Source of the DNA: Phytopythium helicoides
Taxonomy: Eukaryota; Oomycota; Peronosporomycetes; Pythiales; Pythiaceae
DNA length: 64,000 bases
NCBI GenBank assembly: GCA_024867545.1
Contig: JANFNE010000007.1
Span: 1,178,001-1,242,000 of the forward strand
Reading direction: 5' to 3'
Below, piece by piece: positions 42,784 to 54,462 of this stretch. Under the pieces are notes generated by a model that did not search any database, was not told the origin of the DNA, and saw only the letters and a program-made list of their open reading frames with translations. The first letter of the stretch is position 1. The number at the start of each line of letters is the position of its first letter. The position numbers and the translations under genes were made by a program.

Positions 42784-44055
42784 ATGAGCGCCACACTCGC
42801 CGCCGCCCTCGCGCTGCTCGTGCTGCTCCTCCTCGTCGCCTGTTTGGCGCTGCTCGCCCTCGCTGTCGCCTGCTACGCGGCCCTGCTGCTGCGCTCGCCC
42901 GTCGCCGTCCGCGCGCGCTCCACGGCCCCAGCCTCCGTTTCGGCCTCTCGAGCGACCTCGAGCGACGCAAAGACGCTCGAGAGCCTCGCCGCCGACCTCT
43001 CGAAGGACCTGACGGCGACAACCACTGCGCCAGCCACCGTCCAAACCCAAGCCGAAGCTCAAGGCGAACTCGAACAAGTCGACTCGACCGCCGACGAGGA
43101 TACGACCGACGACGATTACTACAGCGACTCGGAGCGCCTCGCGTTTGAGCACGTCTACTGCTACAACCCGGGCGACGTGCCATTCATGCTCGACGCCGAC
43201 AGCAGCAGCAGCAGCTGCGCCAACAACGACAACAAGTACTACTACGACGGCGTCAACAACTACGAAGCCTGTAGCAACCACGTCAGCGACTACAGCAGCG
43301 ACGCCTACGCCTCCTCGGAACTACTCGCCGAAATCGACGGCCTCGAGTACAGCGAGTACAGCGACCTCGAATGCGGCTCCTACGAGAGCGAAGAAGACGC
43401 CGAGTCGGAGGATGGCGAGTACCTGCCGGTCCAGCGCAAGCTCAACTTCGACGACATCGACCTCGATGACGACGAGGATGACTTCTCGGAATACTCGGAC
43501 GACTGCGAGTGCGAAGAAGACGCCGGTGTGCCTGCCGAGGCTGAAGTTGAGGACGAGTACAACATCAACTCCGAGTCCGAGTCCGACTTCGAGTCCGAGT
43601 CCGAGGCCGACTTTGAGGCCGATGCCGAGCTGAATGCGGCCCCGATCACAGCAACGGCCACAGCCATGGCAACAGCTGAGCTCAAGTCTGCCGACGACTC
43701 CACCGTGCTACGGTATGCACGCTTCCTCACTCGTAACAAGGCAGACCACCCTACCTCCCACACGGGTGGGGCCCTCCTCGCTCGCCTCCTCGAGCTCCGA
43801 CATCAGCGAGAGGGGCGGGAGTTCCAGCGCCAACACTTCGTATCGATGGGCCGACGTCGCGAGGAGCAGGCGTCCAAGGCGATGGTCAAGGCCAAGGCGA
43901 TCGCACAGTCGACACAGTCGACGCTTGTGGTCCAGAAGTCGGAAACGACCACGAAGCGTTCCAAGACCGGTGCCAGCGCCTACATCGGTGCCAAGAACAC
44001 TCGCAAGATCAAACCCACTACTACTACTGCTGCTGTCCGCCCTCGTTGGCGCTGA
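42784..44055 (+). CDS. Island membrane-acidic protein, copy 6 (tail type B, 423 aa)
   Basis: ATG 42784. Type-B tail as in copy 1. Markers: SELLAEIDGLEY, DAGVPAEA, SESEADFEADAE, VLRYARFLTRNKADHPTSHTGG (shared with copy 3), and its own LLARLLELRHQREGREFQ. It ends KIKPTTTTAAVRPRWR like copy 1. The frame is intact. Confidence 0.7.
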   Translation: MSATLAAALALLVLLLLVACLALLALAVACYAALLLRSPVAVRARSTAPASVSASRATSSDAKTLESLAADLSKDLTATTTAPATVQTQAEAQGELEQVDSTADEDTTDDDYYSDSERLAFEHVYCYNPGDVPFMLDADSSSSSCANNDNKYYYDGVNNYEACSNHVSDYSSDAYASSELLAEIDGLEYSEYSDLECGSYESEEDAESEDGEYLPVQRKLNFDDIDLDDDEDDFSEYSDDCECEEDAGVPAEAEVEDEYNINSESESDFESESEADFEADAELNAAPITATATAMATAELKSADDSTVLRYARFLTRNKADHPTSHTGGALLARLLELRHQREGREFQRQHFVSMGRRREEQASKAMVKAKAIAQSTQSTLVVQKSETTTKRSKTGASAYIGAKNTRKIKPTTTTAAVRPRWR

Positions 44056-44287
44056 GTTCTGTACTAGCATGTGTTCGATAGTTGAATAGCCAGTATTTAC
44101 CGAGTAGGAATCAATCCATATGTGCTTCCTTCCATGCCAAGTACCATGACACATGCGCATACATGTATGCATGCGTGTGTACATGCACGAATACATGAAT
44201 GCAGAAAGTTACAGCAAGCTATGGTACCAGCAACAACAAATAAACAAATAAATGACGTGAACGTTGACTCGCCTTCTTCCCTTTTGC

Positions 44288-44292
44288 TGTTT

Positions 44293-44331
<39 letters not shown>

Positions 44332-44340
44332 ATTGTTATT
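44288..44340 (+). repeat. GTT trinucleotide microsatellite
   Basis: Long GTT tract in the right outer arm. It is longer than its mirror image at 23938-23972. Confidence 0.8.
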
Positions 44341-45049
44341 GGCAGCGACAATAACAATGATCAAGTGACACACGGCTTGCAAATGGCACACGAGGTAATT
44401 GGTAAGTCGATGTGTCAGCGTTACATGTATGTTTGTAGCACTTGTTACAGCACTGGTAGGACATGAACGAAGCCAGATTCGCTCGGCCGATTGTACAGTG
44501 CTTGAACGAAGCTGCCTTGGACGATGGACAACGATACTATCGAGATTGATGTGTATGAAAGCAAGTAAAGTGGTTATCGAAAGTCTGAGTGAGTCCTCTT
44601 TCTTGCAGACTCTCAACAAAATGGTCGCCAACATCGCGATAGCCAAACGCATATGCGCATTTGCTGCGTTAGTAGACTTTTTGGTTGTCGTAACATTAAC
44701 TTTTCATAGGCATATCATGACATTGCATGCTCGACCTGCAAGATTGACTCCATCCGTCATTTGTCGAAAGTCGTTCCGCTTCACTTTCGAGCGAGGGACC
44801 GCTCTGTGAGCAGATAAATTGGCTTCGTCGTCATCAAACACGATGTTGTCCTGATCATGTGGTTGGTTATCTAGCTGGCAGCGATTTGTGACTGTCTAAG
44901 TGCAACCTGGAATCCGTTTATGGAATGGGATTCTCATCTACATTCCGCACAGATGAACGGACACTCGAAGTACTAGACTCAACTGTGCTGTCTTGAGCCT
45001 GCGTCTGCTAGCATTTGGACTTGATGCTGGTGGTCTTGGGTTTTGGTGC

Positions 45050-45921
45050 TCATATCAGCCATTGTGTTTTCAAGTGATGTTGGTGAGAACTGGTCGTTAT
45101 TCTTTTCACCACCCCTGTTGTCCCTGTAAGCTGTGAGGATACGGAAGGAGTGCACCCGGATTTGTTTTGGCCATTGACATTGGCGCCAGCATTCGTGAGT
45201 GCATCCACGACTCTTTCGTGGCCGAACAAACAGACAAGATTCAACGCCGTGTGGTTGTCTTTGTTGACGATACTCCCAGTACTCTCACTATTTGCACCGC
45301 TTTTAATTAGTGTGTTCACCACATCGTCTTGGACAAAACATTCAGCATACATGAGAGCTGTCCACTCATACTCATCAACTGCGTTCACATTTCCACCTGC
45401 GAGCACCCAAACTCATCCGTATCTGGATAGCAGCGAGATCTCCGATCTGAGCTACGGAGTATACATTCATGTTGTTAGAGCGTGCAGTGATTACTTCGAG
45501 GCTACCACCACGACGAATGACTGGACTAATGTTTTCGCTCTTCTTTCCATAAGCTCGCGCAACCCCTACCGCGATCTCGCTATTCTTCGCAATAGTAGCA
45601 ATTGTCTGAACAATGGTTTAACCACTTGCATTTTCTCGATTGAGTATCAGCTCCAGGCTTCAGTGGAATGCACACAACCACACAATGTTTATTTGAGTCA
45701 GTCATAATCAATGGAGTCATCCCATCCGGATTAATCGCCTCAAATCCAGCTCCAGCATCGACAAAAAGTTTCATGCTGACGTTGGTGCGATCTAAAACGG
45801 TTACGGAGTATTTATGACCCTCTTCTTCAGCTCGCTGCAGTGCTCCAGTACACAGAAGTTGCGACCTATCTGAAGCACTTTTACTTGAGCTGAAATTGAT
45901 GCGTTGACTCATTGAAAACAA
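45050..45921 (-). pseudogene. Ankyrin-repeat gene relic (central part)
   Basis: Minus-strand pieces in at least three frames match the middle of the intact gene at 49979: DAGAGFEAINPDGMTPLIM and LKPGADTQSR, then VAQIGDLAAIQIRM, then NVNAVDEYEWTALMY, LCLFGHERVVDALTNAGANV and NGQNKSGCTPS. Order and spacing follow the intact gene (AAQIGDIAVIQIRM, GHERIVDALINAGANVNVQN). Frame changes show it is dead. It borders the right end of the outer inverted repeat. Confidence 0.72.
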
Positions 45922-47440
45922 ATCTGAAACTCTGCGATGACAAAGGAAGTGGTTCCATTATGCACACTGCCAATCGACATCGACGTAAGTATCCATCCCA
46001 CATATTTCTTTTAACTGACACTACGTAGGATCTCGATCAGCAGCAATCATACGAGCACACTTGCATCACATCGAGTCTTTTGTCAACGCAGAGCGACGAA
46101 AAATCAAGTTTTTTGGCTGGCCGATGTCAACAGCTCGTGAGAGCTTTCATCTTGACTGAAATTTGCTGCTTGTTTTACTAAGACTCGCAAAAGACAGCCA
46201 ATGCATCCCTCGCGGAGACCAATTGGATATTGAAGAGCACCATCGCTTGTGCATTTACAATGACGAAATACGCTGACATTCGCAAACGGTCTTGGCAAGC
46301 GCATTTTGCCTATCATTGCGTTCTTTATGCTCATATCCATGAGCAGAGCGTCTCATGAATATCATCAACACATTTCCAACACGAAATTCCACGATAATCA
46401 ACAGCAAACCCCCCACCAAGAGGACTGCGATAACGTTAAGTGACCTGACGGGGCTCAGCGTCCATCAGTCCCGCTTCCACCGTAAAGCCGTGCCACTGGC
46501 CATCGCCCACACCGCCCTACTCGTCTTCGTGCTTGTTCCCTAAGCGCTCAACTTGTCCTGCGCACTGGTTCACCCTTGTGCATATCCTTCTCAATCACCT
46601 GTGCGACTCTTGCTCACGAAATGTTCCGGTTCTTCAATTCCAGTGCTGCAAATGTAACTCCTTCGCGTCGCCGTTAGCGCACTAACTGCCTCGTCACCGT
46701 TCGTGGTGCCTTGCAAGGCAGAAGCCCTTTGCAAGTTAATCCATACATCTACCATCCCCATCCCAGGATCAGCGAGTCTTGTCGAGTCGAGAGCTCACCA
46801 GATGCGCTTTTCGGAAGCCACTTGACGTTGAAGTCCCGCGACTAAATATGTAGTATTTTAGTTCTTTACAGGTATATATGCTATTTTATAATTTTGAGAT
46901 ATGATATCCGAAACTTCGGGAAAGGCGGTTCTGATTTACCCAATACACGTTGTTTTGGGCAGCTCGCGACGCTTCGTTTGGGTCGCACTGACTGGACCTG
47001 TGCGGTTGCAGCTGCGGGGTTCAAGCGCGATCGTAGCCAATCAGCGGCCTCGAATCGAGAAAAACCTCATACACCCATCGAGGTTTATTACGTGGCCGGC
47101 GCGCCAGAGAACTGGCTGCCTGGCCTGGCGCTTCGAGTGCAGCAGCGGGCAGCGGGCCGCCACGCAGTTAACAGCCCGGCCTGCTTGGCGCTGCGGCTGT
47201 GCGGCGTGGTGTAGCAGCTACGAGCCTTTATCGGCGCGCTACCGTCGTGCATCATACAGTGGTGCGGAAGCGACGGCTGCCACCGGCTGGCACGCTCGCG
47301 TTTTTGTGAACCGGCGAGAGAGGATCGGTAGGTACCGTTGGCGTACCGTAGACGCTCGCTCTCTGGCCACCGACTGGCTCGCGAAAGAGTGGCACTCTGG
47401 CGCCCCAAGGCGCCCAAAACAACAATGGACCTCATGACCT
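45922..47440. other. Intergenic, no gene seen
   Basis: About 1.5 kb without a frame I can support. A CCAAT box (TAGCCAATCAGCGG) lies near 47036. Composition shifts from AT-rich (46600-46900) to GC-rich toward the CCCH gene. Confidence 0.45.
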
Positions 47441-47942
47441 CATTTTCAAGGTTTTATGAGTAGATATGATAGCCAAGTGTATTCCTTCTAGAACCTTACA
47501 TTCAAGGTTAAAAAAGATCTCGAAAAACCTCGTTCTAAACAACCAAACAAGAACGCAGAGGCGGGCGGGGGGGACGGAGGTCGCGTTCTCCGAGGGGGTG
47601 TCGCGCCCACGGAGAACCGCCGCCTCCCCCCCCCTCGAAGGCTCCAGACGCCCCCGGCCGCCTCGCCAGCCACGGGTCACCGCCTTCCTGCGCTCGCGGC
47701 GCCGCGCATTATTTGCGTTTTTCTCGTCGGCAGTTTGGGACTCGACGACTGGCGCGCGGCCGCTCGCTCGCCTGCCTGCCTGCCTGCTGCCTAGGAAGCC
47801 TTGAACCAGATCGGCGTGGGTTTCCCCCCCTCTTCCCGCCTGTCTCCTTATTTCCCCCTCGAGCGCCGTGTCCGGCCGGATCCGCCCCTTCGCCGCAGTT
47901 AACGGCCCCTTGCGGGACTCGCACGCCCGACCAGAGCCTACG
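47441..47942 (+). promoter_or_regulatory. GC-rich upstream region of the CCCH gene
   Basis: C-rich and G-rich runs (47560-47650 and 47815-47860) and a CCTG-repeat near 47775-47790 precede the ATG at 47943. The reading frame is open upstream, but only from a GTG at 47868. The transcription start cannot be placed. Confidence 0.3.
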
Positions 47943-49304
47943 ATGCTGCTGTCCAGCATGGACCACCTCAACTACTACGGCATGCCCAAGGACAGCTACC
48001 TGGAGGTCGACGCGGGCCACCACCACATGGGCGTGCTGCCCGCGCACCTGCAGGGCGCGCCCCACCACCTGCAGGCCCCGCCGCAGGTGCAGGTGGGCGG
48101 CTACGCGCTGCCGGGCGAGGACCTGTCGCTCGGCTACCTGAACGGCGCCAACGAGGAGAACAGCCCCAAGAACGGCACCAAGAGCTCGCTCTACAAGACG
48201 GAGCTCTGCAAGCGCTTCTCGGAGTTCGGCAACTGCCGCTACGGCGCCAAGTGCCAGTTCGCGCACGGCATCGCCGAGCTGCGCCACGTCGTGCGCCACC
48301 CAAAGTACAAGACCACCAAGTGCAAGTCGTACTGGGGGTCCGGCCACTGCCCCTACGGCAGCCGCTGCCGGTTCATCCACGAGGAGACGGAGGCCTTCGC
48401 GCAGCCGCAGTACAGCCCCCCGGGCGCCATGACGGGCTCGGGAGCCCTCGGAGGCGCCATGTTCAAGGAGCAGCAGTTCGGCGGCGGCATGGGCTCGCTC
48501 ATGATGCCGCCCTCGGCCAGCAACAACAGCGACCTCTCGCTCTCGGGCTACGGCGGGCTCTACTCGTCCGCACCCAGCTACCCCAAGGACTACTCGCTCT
48601 TTGACAAGAGCGCCACGTGGGGCCCCTCCACGTCGCGCGTGTCGCCCAACGGCGCGTCCGCCTCCAAGCTCGGCTCGTTCTCGTCCTCGTCGGTCGTGGG
48701 TCCGCCCGCGCCGCCCCAGGTGCTTGGCGGGCTGTCGTCCGCCTCGACCGGCTCGCTGTCTTCATCTGCTGTGAGCTCGTCCTCGGGTTTGAGCGCCGGG
48801 CTCAGCACTGCCGCTGCCGGCAACAACCCGGGCTCGTCGACGTACCCGGACCTTCAGGACGCCATTGACGCGTTGATGAAGTTCTCGCTGACGTCCGAGT
48901 CGGACGGTGTGGTGGGTGGCCAGTCGTCCACCTCGTCGGTGGTGGCTTCGTCGGCTGCCGCCGTCGCCACTGCCACTGCGTCCTCGACGGCGCTCAAGTC
49001 TCCTACGCTGGAGGACGCCAAGCTCGCGAGGGCGACGGGCACGGACTTTGCTCTCGAGTCGGACGAGCTGTGGAAGGACTTCCCCAGCGCGTCGGACTCG
49101 CTCCGCGAGCCGCAGCACTGGTCGGCTGGTCTGTCGCTGAGCCTGGACAGCTCTCCGTTCGACATTGGCAGTGGAGACAAGTCTGCCTCGGTCGTTGGCA
49201 ACAACAACGCTGGTCTGGCCGATGCCAGTAGCGGCCTGTCGAGCGGTTCGTCGTCCAGCAGCGAGGAGAGCCCTCGCCTGAGCGTGTTTGAGCGCTTCCA
49301 CTAG
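47943..49304 (+). CDS. Tandem CCCH zinc-finger protein, TIS11/tristetraprolin type, 453 aa
   Basis: Two CX8CX5CX3H fingers with family lead-ins: [15 protein letters not shown] through QFAH (Cys89-His108) and [15 protein letters not shown] through RFIH (Cys127-His146), separated by 18 residues as in tristetraprolin proteins. Such proteins bind AU-rich elements in mRNA 3' ends and promote decay. The N-terminus is His/Gln-rich. The C-terminal 300 residues are Ser/Gly/Ala-rich and probably disordered, ending VFERFH. ATG 47943 ([14 protein letters not shown]) is the first in-frame ATG. Single exon. Confidence 0.88.
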   Translation: MLLSSMDHLNYYGMPKDSYLEVDAGHHHMGVLPAHLQGAPHHLQAPPQVQVGGYALPGEDLSLGYLNGANEENSPKNGTKSSLYKTELCKRFSEFGNCRYGAKCQFAHGIAELRHVVRHPKYKTTKCKSYWGSGHCPYGSRCRFIHEETEAFAQPQYSPPGAMTGSGALGGAMFKEQQFGGGMGSLMMPPSASNNSDLSLSGYGGLYSSAPSYPKDYSLFDKSATWGPSTSRVSPNGASASKLGSFSSSSVVGPPAPPQVLGGLSSASTGSLSSSAVSSSSGLSAGLSTAAAGNNPGSSTYPDLQDAIDALMKFSLTSESDGVVGGQSSTSSVVASSAAAVATATASSTALKSPTLEDAKLARATGTDFALESDELWKDFPSASDSLREPQHWSAGLSLSLDSSPFDIGSGDKSASVVGNNNAGLADASSGLSSGSSSSSEESPRLSVFERFH

Positions 49305-49978
49305 ATGGGAGTGCGAGGACAAGGGGGCGCTCTTCATGTATGGAGAAGACGACGGCAACGGATGGACAGCCTTGGAGACGAGACGAGAAAACCGACAGAA
49401 AGACAAAACAAACAATAGCCAGGCAAGCAAGCAAGCAGATGACGAGAGAGCAGAGCGAGAAGACGCGCGGCGGCAGTCGGCAAGCCGGCTGCCCATGTAT
49501 CTATCTTCCTATCTATGGCCCGCTGGGCCTCGCGGGACACGCAGTGACTCGAGGACCAAGACCCGACTCGCTCTGAGCCGGGATTCTTGGAGCCCGAGAG
49601 TTGACGAACGTGTCAGCCGTGTGTGCTTCGGCTTCTGCCGATCCGCGAGATTCGTGTTGGTTGTCTGTCGGCCCCGGCCGCTTTCGTGTTGCAGCGCCGC
49701 GCTCTTGCCGTTCGCTGCCGCCTCGCCCGCACTGCTTGCTCGCTCACTCTGCACGCACGGCCCGCCATGCACGCCCCCCCTTATTTACTCTTCCATATAA
49801 ATATAACGATTATTACTGTCCCCATACACTTCACTTTGACGTTCATCGCTCCGTGAAATTCCCAGCCCGAGAGCTGGAGTTGTACCACTCAGTCGTGGGA
49901 AAGATCTCCAGAAATCTCAGTTCGAGCTCGTGCGAGTGAAGGCCTAGAGCTCAAAGCGACCAAGACACGCAAGCCAGA
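49305..49978. other. Intergenic: CCCH 3' region and ankyrin promoter
   Basis: About 670 bp. A TTCACTTTGACG near 49829 resembles the oomycete initiator pattern (YCAYTYY) about 150 bp before the ATG at 49979; this is only a weak match. Otherwise nothing recognised. Confidence 0.35.
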
Positions 49979-52900
49979 ATGGCCCCCACCGATCTGCATG
50001 AAGCAGTGAAGGAGGGGAACATCGCTGCGGTGCTGAGGCTGCTCAACCAAGGATTATTCTTCAGAGTGAACGTGAACCAGGAAGACAAAGATGGACTCAC
50101 ACCGCTGCACTGGGGAGCGTCGAGAGGGCACCAGGAAATTGTGCAGGTGCTGATCGATGCTAAAGCCAACGTGGAGGCGGTAAACAAGCAAGGACATACG
50201 CCTTTGCATACTGCGGCATCGACAGGAACCGTATACGTGGCGAAAATCCTCATTGGTGCCAATGCGAACTTAGAAGCGGTTGACCAGTTCCAGCAGACGC
50301 CACTGCATTTCGCAGCTTCTAGTGGCAACCAGGAAGTCGTCAAGCTGCTGATCAACGCAAAAGCCAACGTTAACGCAATGAGCAAACATGGTAAGACTCC
50401 ACTACAATACGCGGTCACCAACAACCGCGATTGTGTGGTTCGCCAGTTGATCAATGCCAAAGCCAATGTCGGAAGAGCGAACAATTTGGGATGCACGCCG
50501 GTACACATAGCAGCAATGAATGGTAACGTAGTTGCGGCAGAGCTTCTCATCGACGCCGACGCAAATGTGGAGGCGACCGACACGCAAAAGTGTACGCCAT
50601 TACACTGCGCAGCTACAAGCGGATGCCTCGAAGTAGTAAAGGTACTACTAAAAGCCAGCGCCAACATTGACGCAGTGAACAAGCAGGGAACGACTCCGAT
50701 TGATTGTGCTGTTAGAAGTAATCGCATTGCGGTTGTTCACTTGTTGAGAGAAGCAAAGGCCAAAGCTATCAAGAAGAACGAACACAGAAAATTCCAGTCA
50801 AGTAATTCAGCCGACTCAACCCAAGAGCCGACTTCTGATCATGCAGACTCAAGCCCAATTCACAAGTATTCAACTCTATCCAAACTCAGAGCTGCGATCC
50901 AGCGTGGAGACGACGAAGACTTCGAGGCACAACTTGATCTCGTAATTAAGAAAGCGATCGAAACACACTCATCTGCGACTCTACCACCGCCAAGTGCCCC
51001 CACTAATGATACGGCTTCTACTCTTCAATCTTCACTTTTTGCTGCTGCATCGAGTGGCGACGTATCCAAAGTTCGAGCCCTGATTGAACTTGGTGCTCAA
51101 CTAGACGTGTTTGACAGTGACGGTCTCACACCTCTCATCCATGCAGCTCAAAATGGACATGACGCTGTCGTCAGCGCTCTCATCGATGGGGGTGTGAACA
51201 TAGAGTTGAAGTCAGCAATGGTTGAACACAAGAAAGGAAGATCAGGGATCCAAAAACCCATGTCTGCTCTTCAGTATGCATGCACATTCAATCAGGTGAG
51301 TGTGGTGCGAATGATACTTGATGCGGGAGCTTGTGTGGATGTGACAAATGGCATCTCGGACATTGCGCCATTGCTCATTGCTTCTCGTGTGGGAAGTTTC
51401 GAGATAGTCAAGATGCTCATCGAACATGAAGTGAACGTTCAAGTCCAAGATAGTAGCCAGCGCACCGCGCTACACTGGGCTGCGAGTGAAGGAAATGAAT
51501 ATGTTGTTGAGCTCCTTATCAAAGCTGGAGCTGGAATTGAGGCGACTAATGCGGATGGAATAACACCATTGTTGCTCGCCGCTGCTAATGGACACGTCAG
51601 AGTTGTGAGTCTTCTACTCGAGTCCGGAGCTGATACTCAAGCGAGAGACAAAAAAGGTCAGAATGCTCAAGACATTGCCACTGCTGCGAAGAATAGTGAA
51701 GTTATGGCGGAGCTCACTCGGGCTCAAGAAATGAAGAACAGAAATTCAAGTGCAGACAAGGCTTCTAATCGTACGATGGAAGCAACCATTTCTCGCGCTA
51801 ACAAATTGGATTTGAAGACCGCGGCTCAGATTGGAGATATCGCTGTGATCCAAATTCGAATGCTCGCAGGTGCAAATGTGAACGCAGTCGATGAGTGCGG
51901 GTGGACACCTCTCATGCATGCTGCATTTTTCGGCCATGAAGAAGCGGTGGATGCACTTCTAGCAGGTGGTGCCCAATTTGAGTTTGTGGAAAACGAAGAC
52001 AACCGCACGGCGTTGTATCTCGCCTGCTCATTTGGCCATGAAAGGATCGTGGACGCACTCATCAATGCTGGCGCCAACGTCAACGTCCAAAACAAATCCG
52101 GGTGCACCCCACTCATGCTCGCAGCTTACAAGAACAATAGTGGGTTACTGAAGATACTTCTTTCTCATGGCGCGAATATTGAAGCAGTTGACGACAAACA
52201 ACGAACGGCTTTGCTGCGAGCATGTGCGTTTGGACGTCCGAGAATGGCTCGATTGCTGCTTGATCATGATGTCAATGTTGAGGCAGTCGATAGCGAAGGG
52301 ATGACACCACTACTTTTGTGTGCTCAGAAAGGATACACCGAGATTGCATGTATGCTTATTGATGCACGAGCGAACACCAAGGTAGTCGACAAGGAAGGGA
52401 TGACACCTCTGCATTGGTCCGCTCGCAATGGTCACATCGACATTGTGAAAGTGCTTATTGCTGCGAAGGTTTCGATCGACTCGACTGACAAACTGGGTCG
52501 GACTCCTCTTGGGTGGGCTGCTTACAATGGTCACAGCGAAGTGGCGCGGGTTCTGATTGATGGTGGTGCGAACGTTCTCGTGAAAGACAAGAGTCACCAG
52601 ATGCCGATGGGTTTGGCGTTCAAGAATGGACATGTGGATTTGTACTTGGAGCTGCTTGGAGCTGGGATGCTCCAAAGAAATGAATGTGCATGCCACCAAG
52701 CTCCTCACCATGGCAGCGACATAACCAAATTTTCCTCCCTGGCACGCGTTGGAAGCATACTAGCTCAAGCAGATGGAGTTCGTATCCAAACCAATTTCAA
52801 AAGTGATGGGAATAGTGATGCACATGTAAATGAGGCTTCAGAGTCAAAGCCTCGTGCCGACGCTATCGAATACCTTCCGTCGCAAATTGGTGGAGACCAA

Positions 52901-53593
52901 GCCAATCTGAAGAGCGGAGAAGATGCCACCTCCGATATTTTGTCAGCGAGTTTGTCCGCTCCAGTCGGAAGTGACGCTTCTTTTTCAGCAACAGATTCCT
53001 GGATCTCAGTTGATGGCTTGTCTTCACGCTCGAATAACCTTGTCCGTGAACGTGAAGAGTTTGTACTCATTGACAATGAGGCCAGCTTTCCGATTCATAG
53101 CGCTGTCATTCGCTCAAATGGCGACCTCAACGAATTTGAACAGCTCACGATCGGAATTGACCTGAGAACCAGTTCTGCATCTGTTGCGATGAGAATGAAA
53201 AAAGTCCGTATCAAGACGACCAGAACGTTGATCAGCGTAGCGGAATATGCTTTCGCGCTAGGTTATCGCGAACTTGGCGAATTTCTCGTGCAAGAGTTGC
53301 GACAAATCGGTCAGGTGCACGATGAGATGATCGACACGTCCAAAGCCGATTCCGTGACGCTCTCCAAGTACGACGAGGAGGATGCGATCGTTCGAGCCGT
53401 CAGATTTTCACAGGGACGACTAAGTAACTTCCAGGCTATCACGGGAGATCTCCTTGGCACAGCCACTTTAGGTACCACGCTAGAAGCTGAAATCGTTCGG
53501 TCCGAGATAATTTCCGAGCACACTTGGCTTCCAGTCCAGCTCGCTGCAGCGCTCCAATACGCCGAAATTACGATGCGGCTCGTCGCCATGTAG
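49979..53593 (+). CDS. Large ankyrin-repeat protein, 1204 aa
   Basis: Single intact exon, ATG 49979. Three ankyrin blocks: residues about 5-255, 350-560 and 615-900, with consensus units such as DGLTPLHWGASRGHQEIVQV and SGCTPLMLAAYKNNSGLLKI. Linkers between blocks are Ser/Lys-rich. The C-terminal region (about 1030-1204) is not ankyrin and is shared with the gene at 61566: FPIHSAVIRSNGDLNEFEQL, then ISVAEYAFALGYRELGEFLV, then a WLPVQLAAALQYAEI segment. Ankyrin arrays mediate protein binding, and partners are unknown. Two relics of this family flank the island at 22831 and 45050. Confidence 0.85.
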   Translation: MAPTDLHEAVKEGNIAAVLRLLNQGLFFRVNVNQEDKDGLTPLHWGASRGHQEIVQVLIDAKANVEAVNKQGHTPLHTAASTGTVYVAKILIGANANLEAVDQFQQTPLHFAASSGNQEVVKLLINAKANVNAMSKHGKTPLQYAVTNNRDCVVRQLINAKANVGRANNLGCTPVHIAAMNGNVVAAELLIDADANVEATDTQKCTPLHCAATSGCLEVVKVLLKASANIDAVNKQGTTPIDCAVRSNRIAVVHLLREAKAKAIKKNEHRKFQSSNSADSTQEPTSDHADSSPIHKYSTLSKLRAAIQRGDDEDFEAQLDLVIKKAIETHSSATLPPPSAPTNDTASTLQSSLFAAASSGDVSKVRALIELGAQLDVFDSDGLTPLIHAAQNGHDAVVSALIDGGVNIELKSAMVEHKKGRSGIQKPMSALQYACTFNQVSVVRMILDAGACVDVTNGISDIAPLLIASRVGSFEIVKMLIEHEVNVQVQDSSQRTALHWAASEGNEYVVELLIKAGAGIEATNADGITPLLLAAANGHVRVVSLLLESGADTQARDKKGQNAQDIATAAKNSEVMAELTRAQEMKNRNSSADKASNRTMEATISRANKLDLKTAAQIGDIAVIQIRMLAGANVNAVDECGWTPLMHAAFFGHEEAVDALLAGGAQFEFVENEDNRTALYLACSFGHERIVDALINAGANVNVQNKSGCTPLMLAAYKNNSGLLKILLSHGANIEAVDDKQRTALLRACAFGRPRMARLLLDHDVNVEAVDSEGMTPLLLCAQKGYTEIACMLIDARANTKVVDKEGMTPLHWSARNGHIDIVKVLIAAKVSIDSTDKLGRTPLGWAAYNGHSEVARVLIDGGANVLVKDKSHQMPMGLAFKNGHVDLYLELLGAGMLQRNECACHQAPHHGSDITKFSSLARVGSILAQADGVRIQTNFKSDGNSDAHVNEASESKPRADAIEYLPSQIGGDQANLKSGEDATSDILSASLSAPVGSDASFSATDSWISVDGLSSRSNNLVREREEFVLIDNEASFPIHSAVIRSNGDLNEFEQLTIGIDLRTSSASVAMRMKKVRIKTTRTLISVAEYAFALGYRELGEFLVQELRQIGQVHDEMIDTSKADSVTLSKYDEEDAIVRAVRFSQGRLSNFQAITGDLLGTATLGTTLEAEIVRSEIISEHTWLPVQLAAALQYAEITMRLVAM

Positions 53594-54462
53594 GTCTACG
53601 TTGTCACCGTGCTAGACGTATCGAGTGTTTTCAGATGTCAATGCATGCATTTTTCGTAAGCAAGCAATCCACATCCATTCCGTTGACTGCAAACTTCGTT
53701 GGCATCATGCCTATCGTTCACCAAACCTATCGCACATTTTCACGTGATATCCGAGTGCGGCGGAAAATGGCGACGCTCGGTGGCATTCGTAGTGGCTCGA
53801 TGGCAAACGCCTTCGGTTCGACGCCAGCTCAACCGCCGGCAAACGGCTTCATCTTCGGAGCGTGTATTGCATCCGCTACGTCGGTCAGATGTGGTCTTGG
53901 GGCTCCACAGGGAGTGAGAGCAACTCCAAGGGACACTCATTAGACTGCGACTGGATTGGACGACGTCCAAGTAAGCACCGAGGTAAGCATAGTTGACACT
54001 GTCTCTGCTGACAGTATCGCTGGATTCCCGTACTAATTAGCAGTTCAATGCTGCTCTGGTGCTATCAGAAGGTTTATGAATCTGATCAACGCCTTGAAAA
54101 ATGATGGAGCCGACTTCATCAAATCTGGGAAGGTTCTGCTCAAGAAAGTCGAAGTGCTCACCAGCTGACCGAGTTTGTATTCTTCTTGAATACAAGGGTG
54201 TTGGCCGCAACAAAGCTCAAAAAATGTCACTCGAACGTTTGGGAACGCACGATTTTGGATCTAAAAACAACTCGTCACTAATCTGCAAGCCGCATTTTGC
54301 CCGAAACTCCGCGCTCTCCCACATCAACGTCCTCAGCGTATGGAAATGTGTCAAGCCGGCGGCTGATAACGGCCCATGAACACTTGAGGCAGCCAGCAGC
54401 TCCAACCACACCTCTGCTTTCTGAGCGAGAAACTCCAGGTAACGCGCTGGTGGTGTCGATAC
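53594..54462. other. Intergenic, no gene seen
   Basis: About 0.87 kb between two same-strand ankyrin genes. It must hold a terminator region and a promoter. No relic or RNA gene recognised. Confidence 0.4.

Larger units (their letters stand above)
39987..44998. repeat. Long inverted-repeat unit C with outer flank
   Basis: Gene copies 5 (minus) and 6 (plus) around loop C. The left end matches unit B's left end inside SMC3 sequence. The right arm switches to the type-B tail near 43827 and continues into the outer inverted repeat. Confidence 0.82.
42428..44998. repeat. Outer inverted repeat of the island, right arm
   Basis: Mirror of 23279..25809. It contains gene copy 6 and about 0.9 kb of non-coding flank, including an expanded GTT microsatellite at about 44288-44340. 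Confidence 0.85.
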
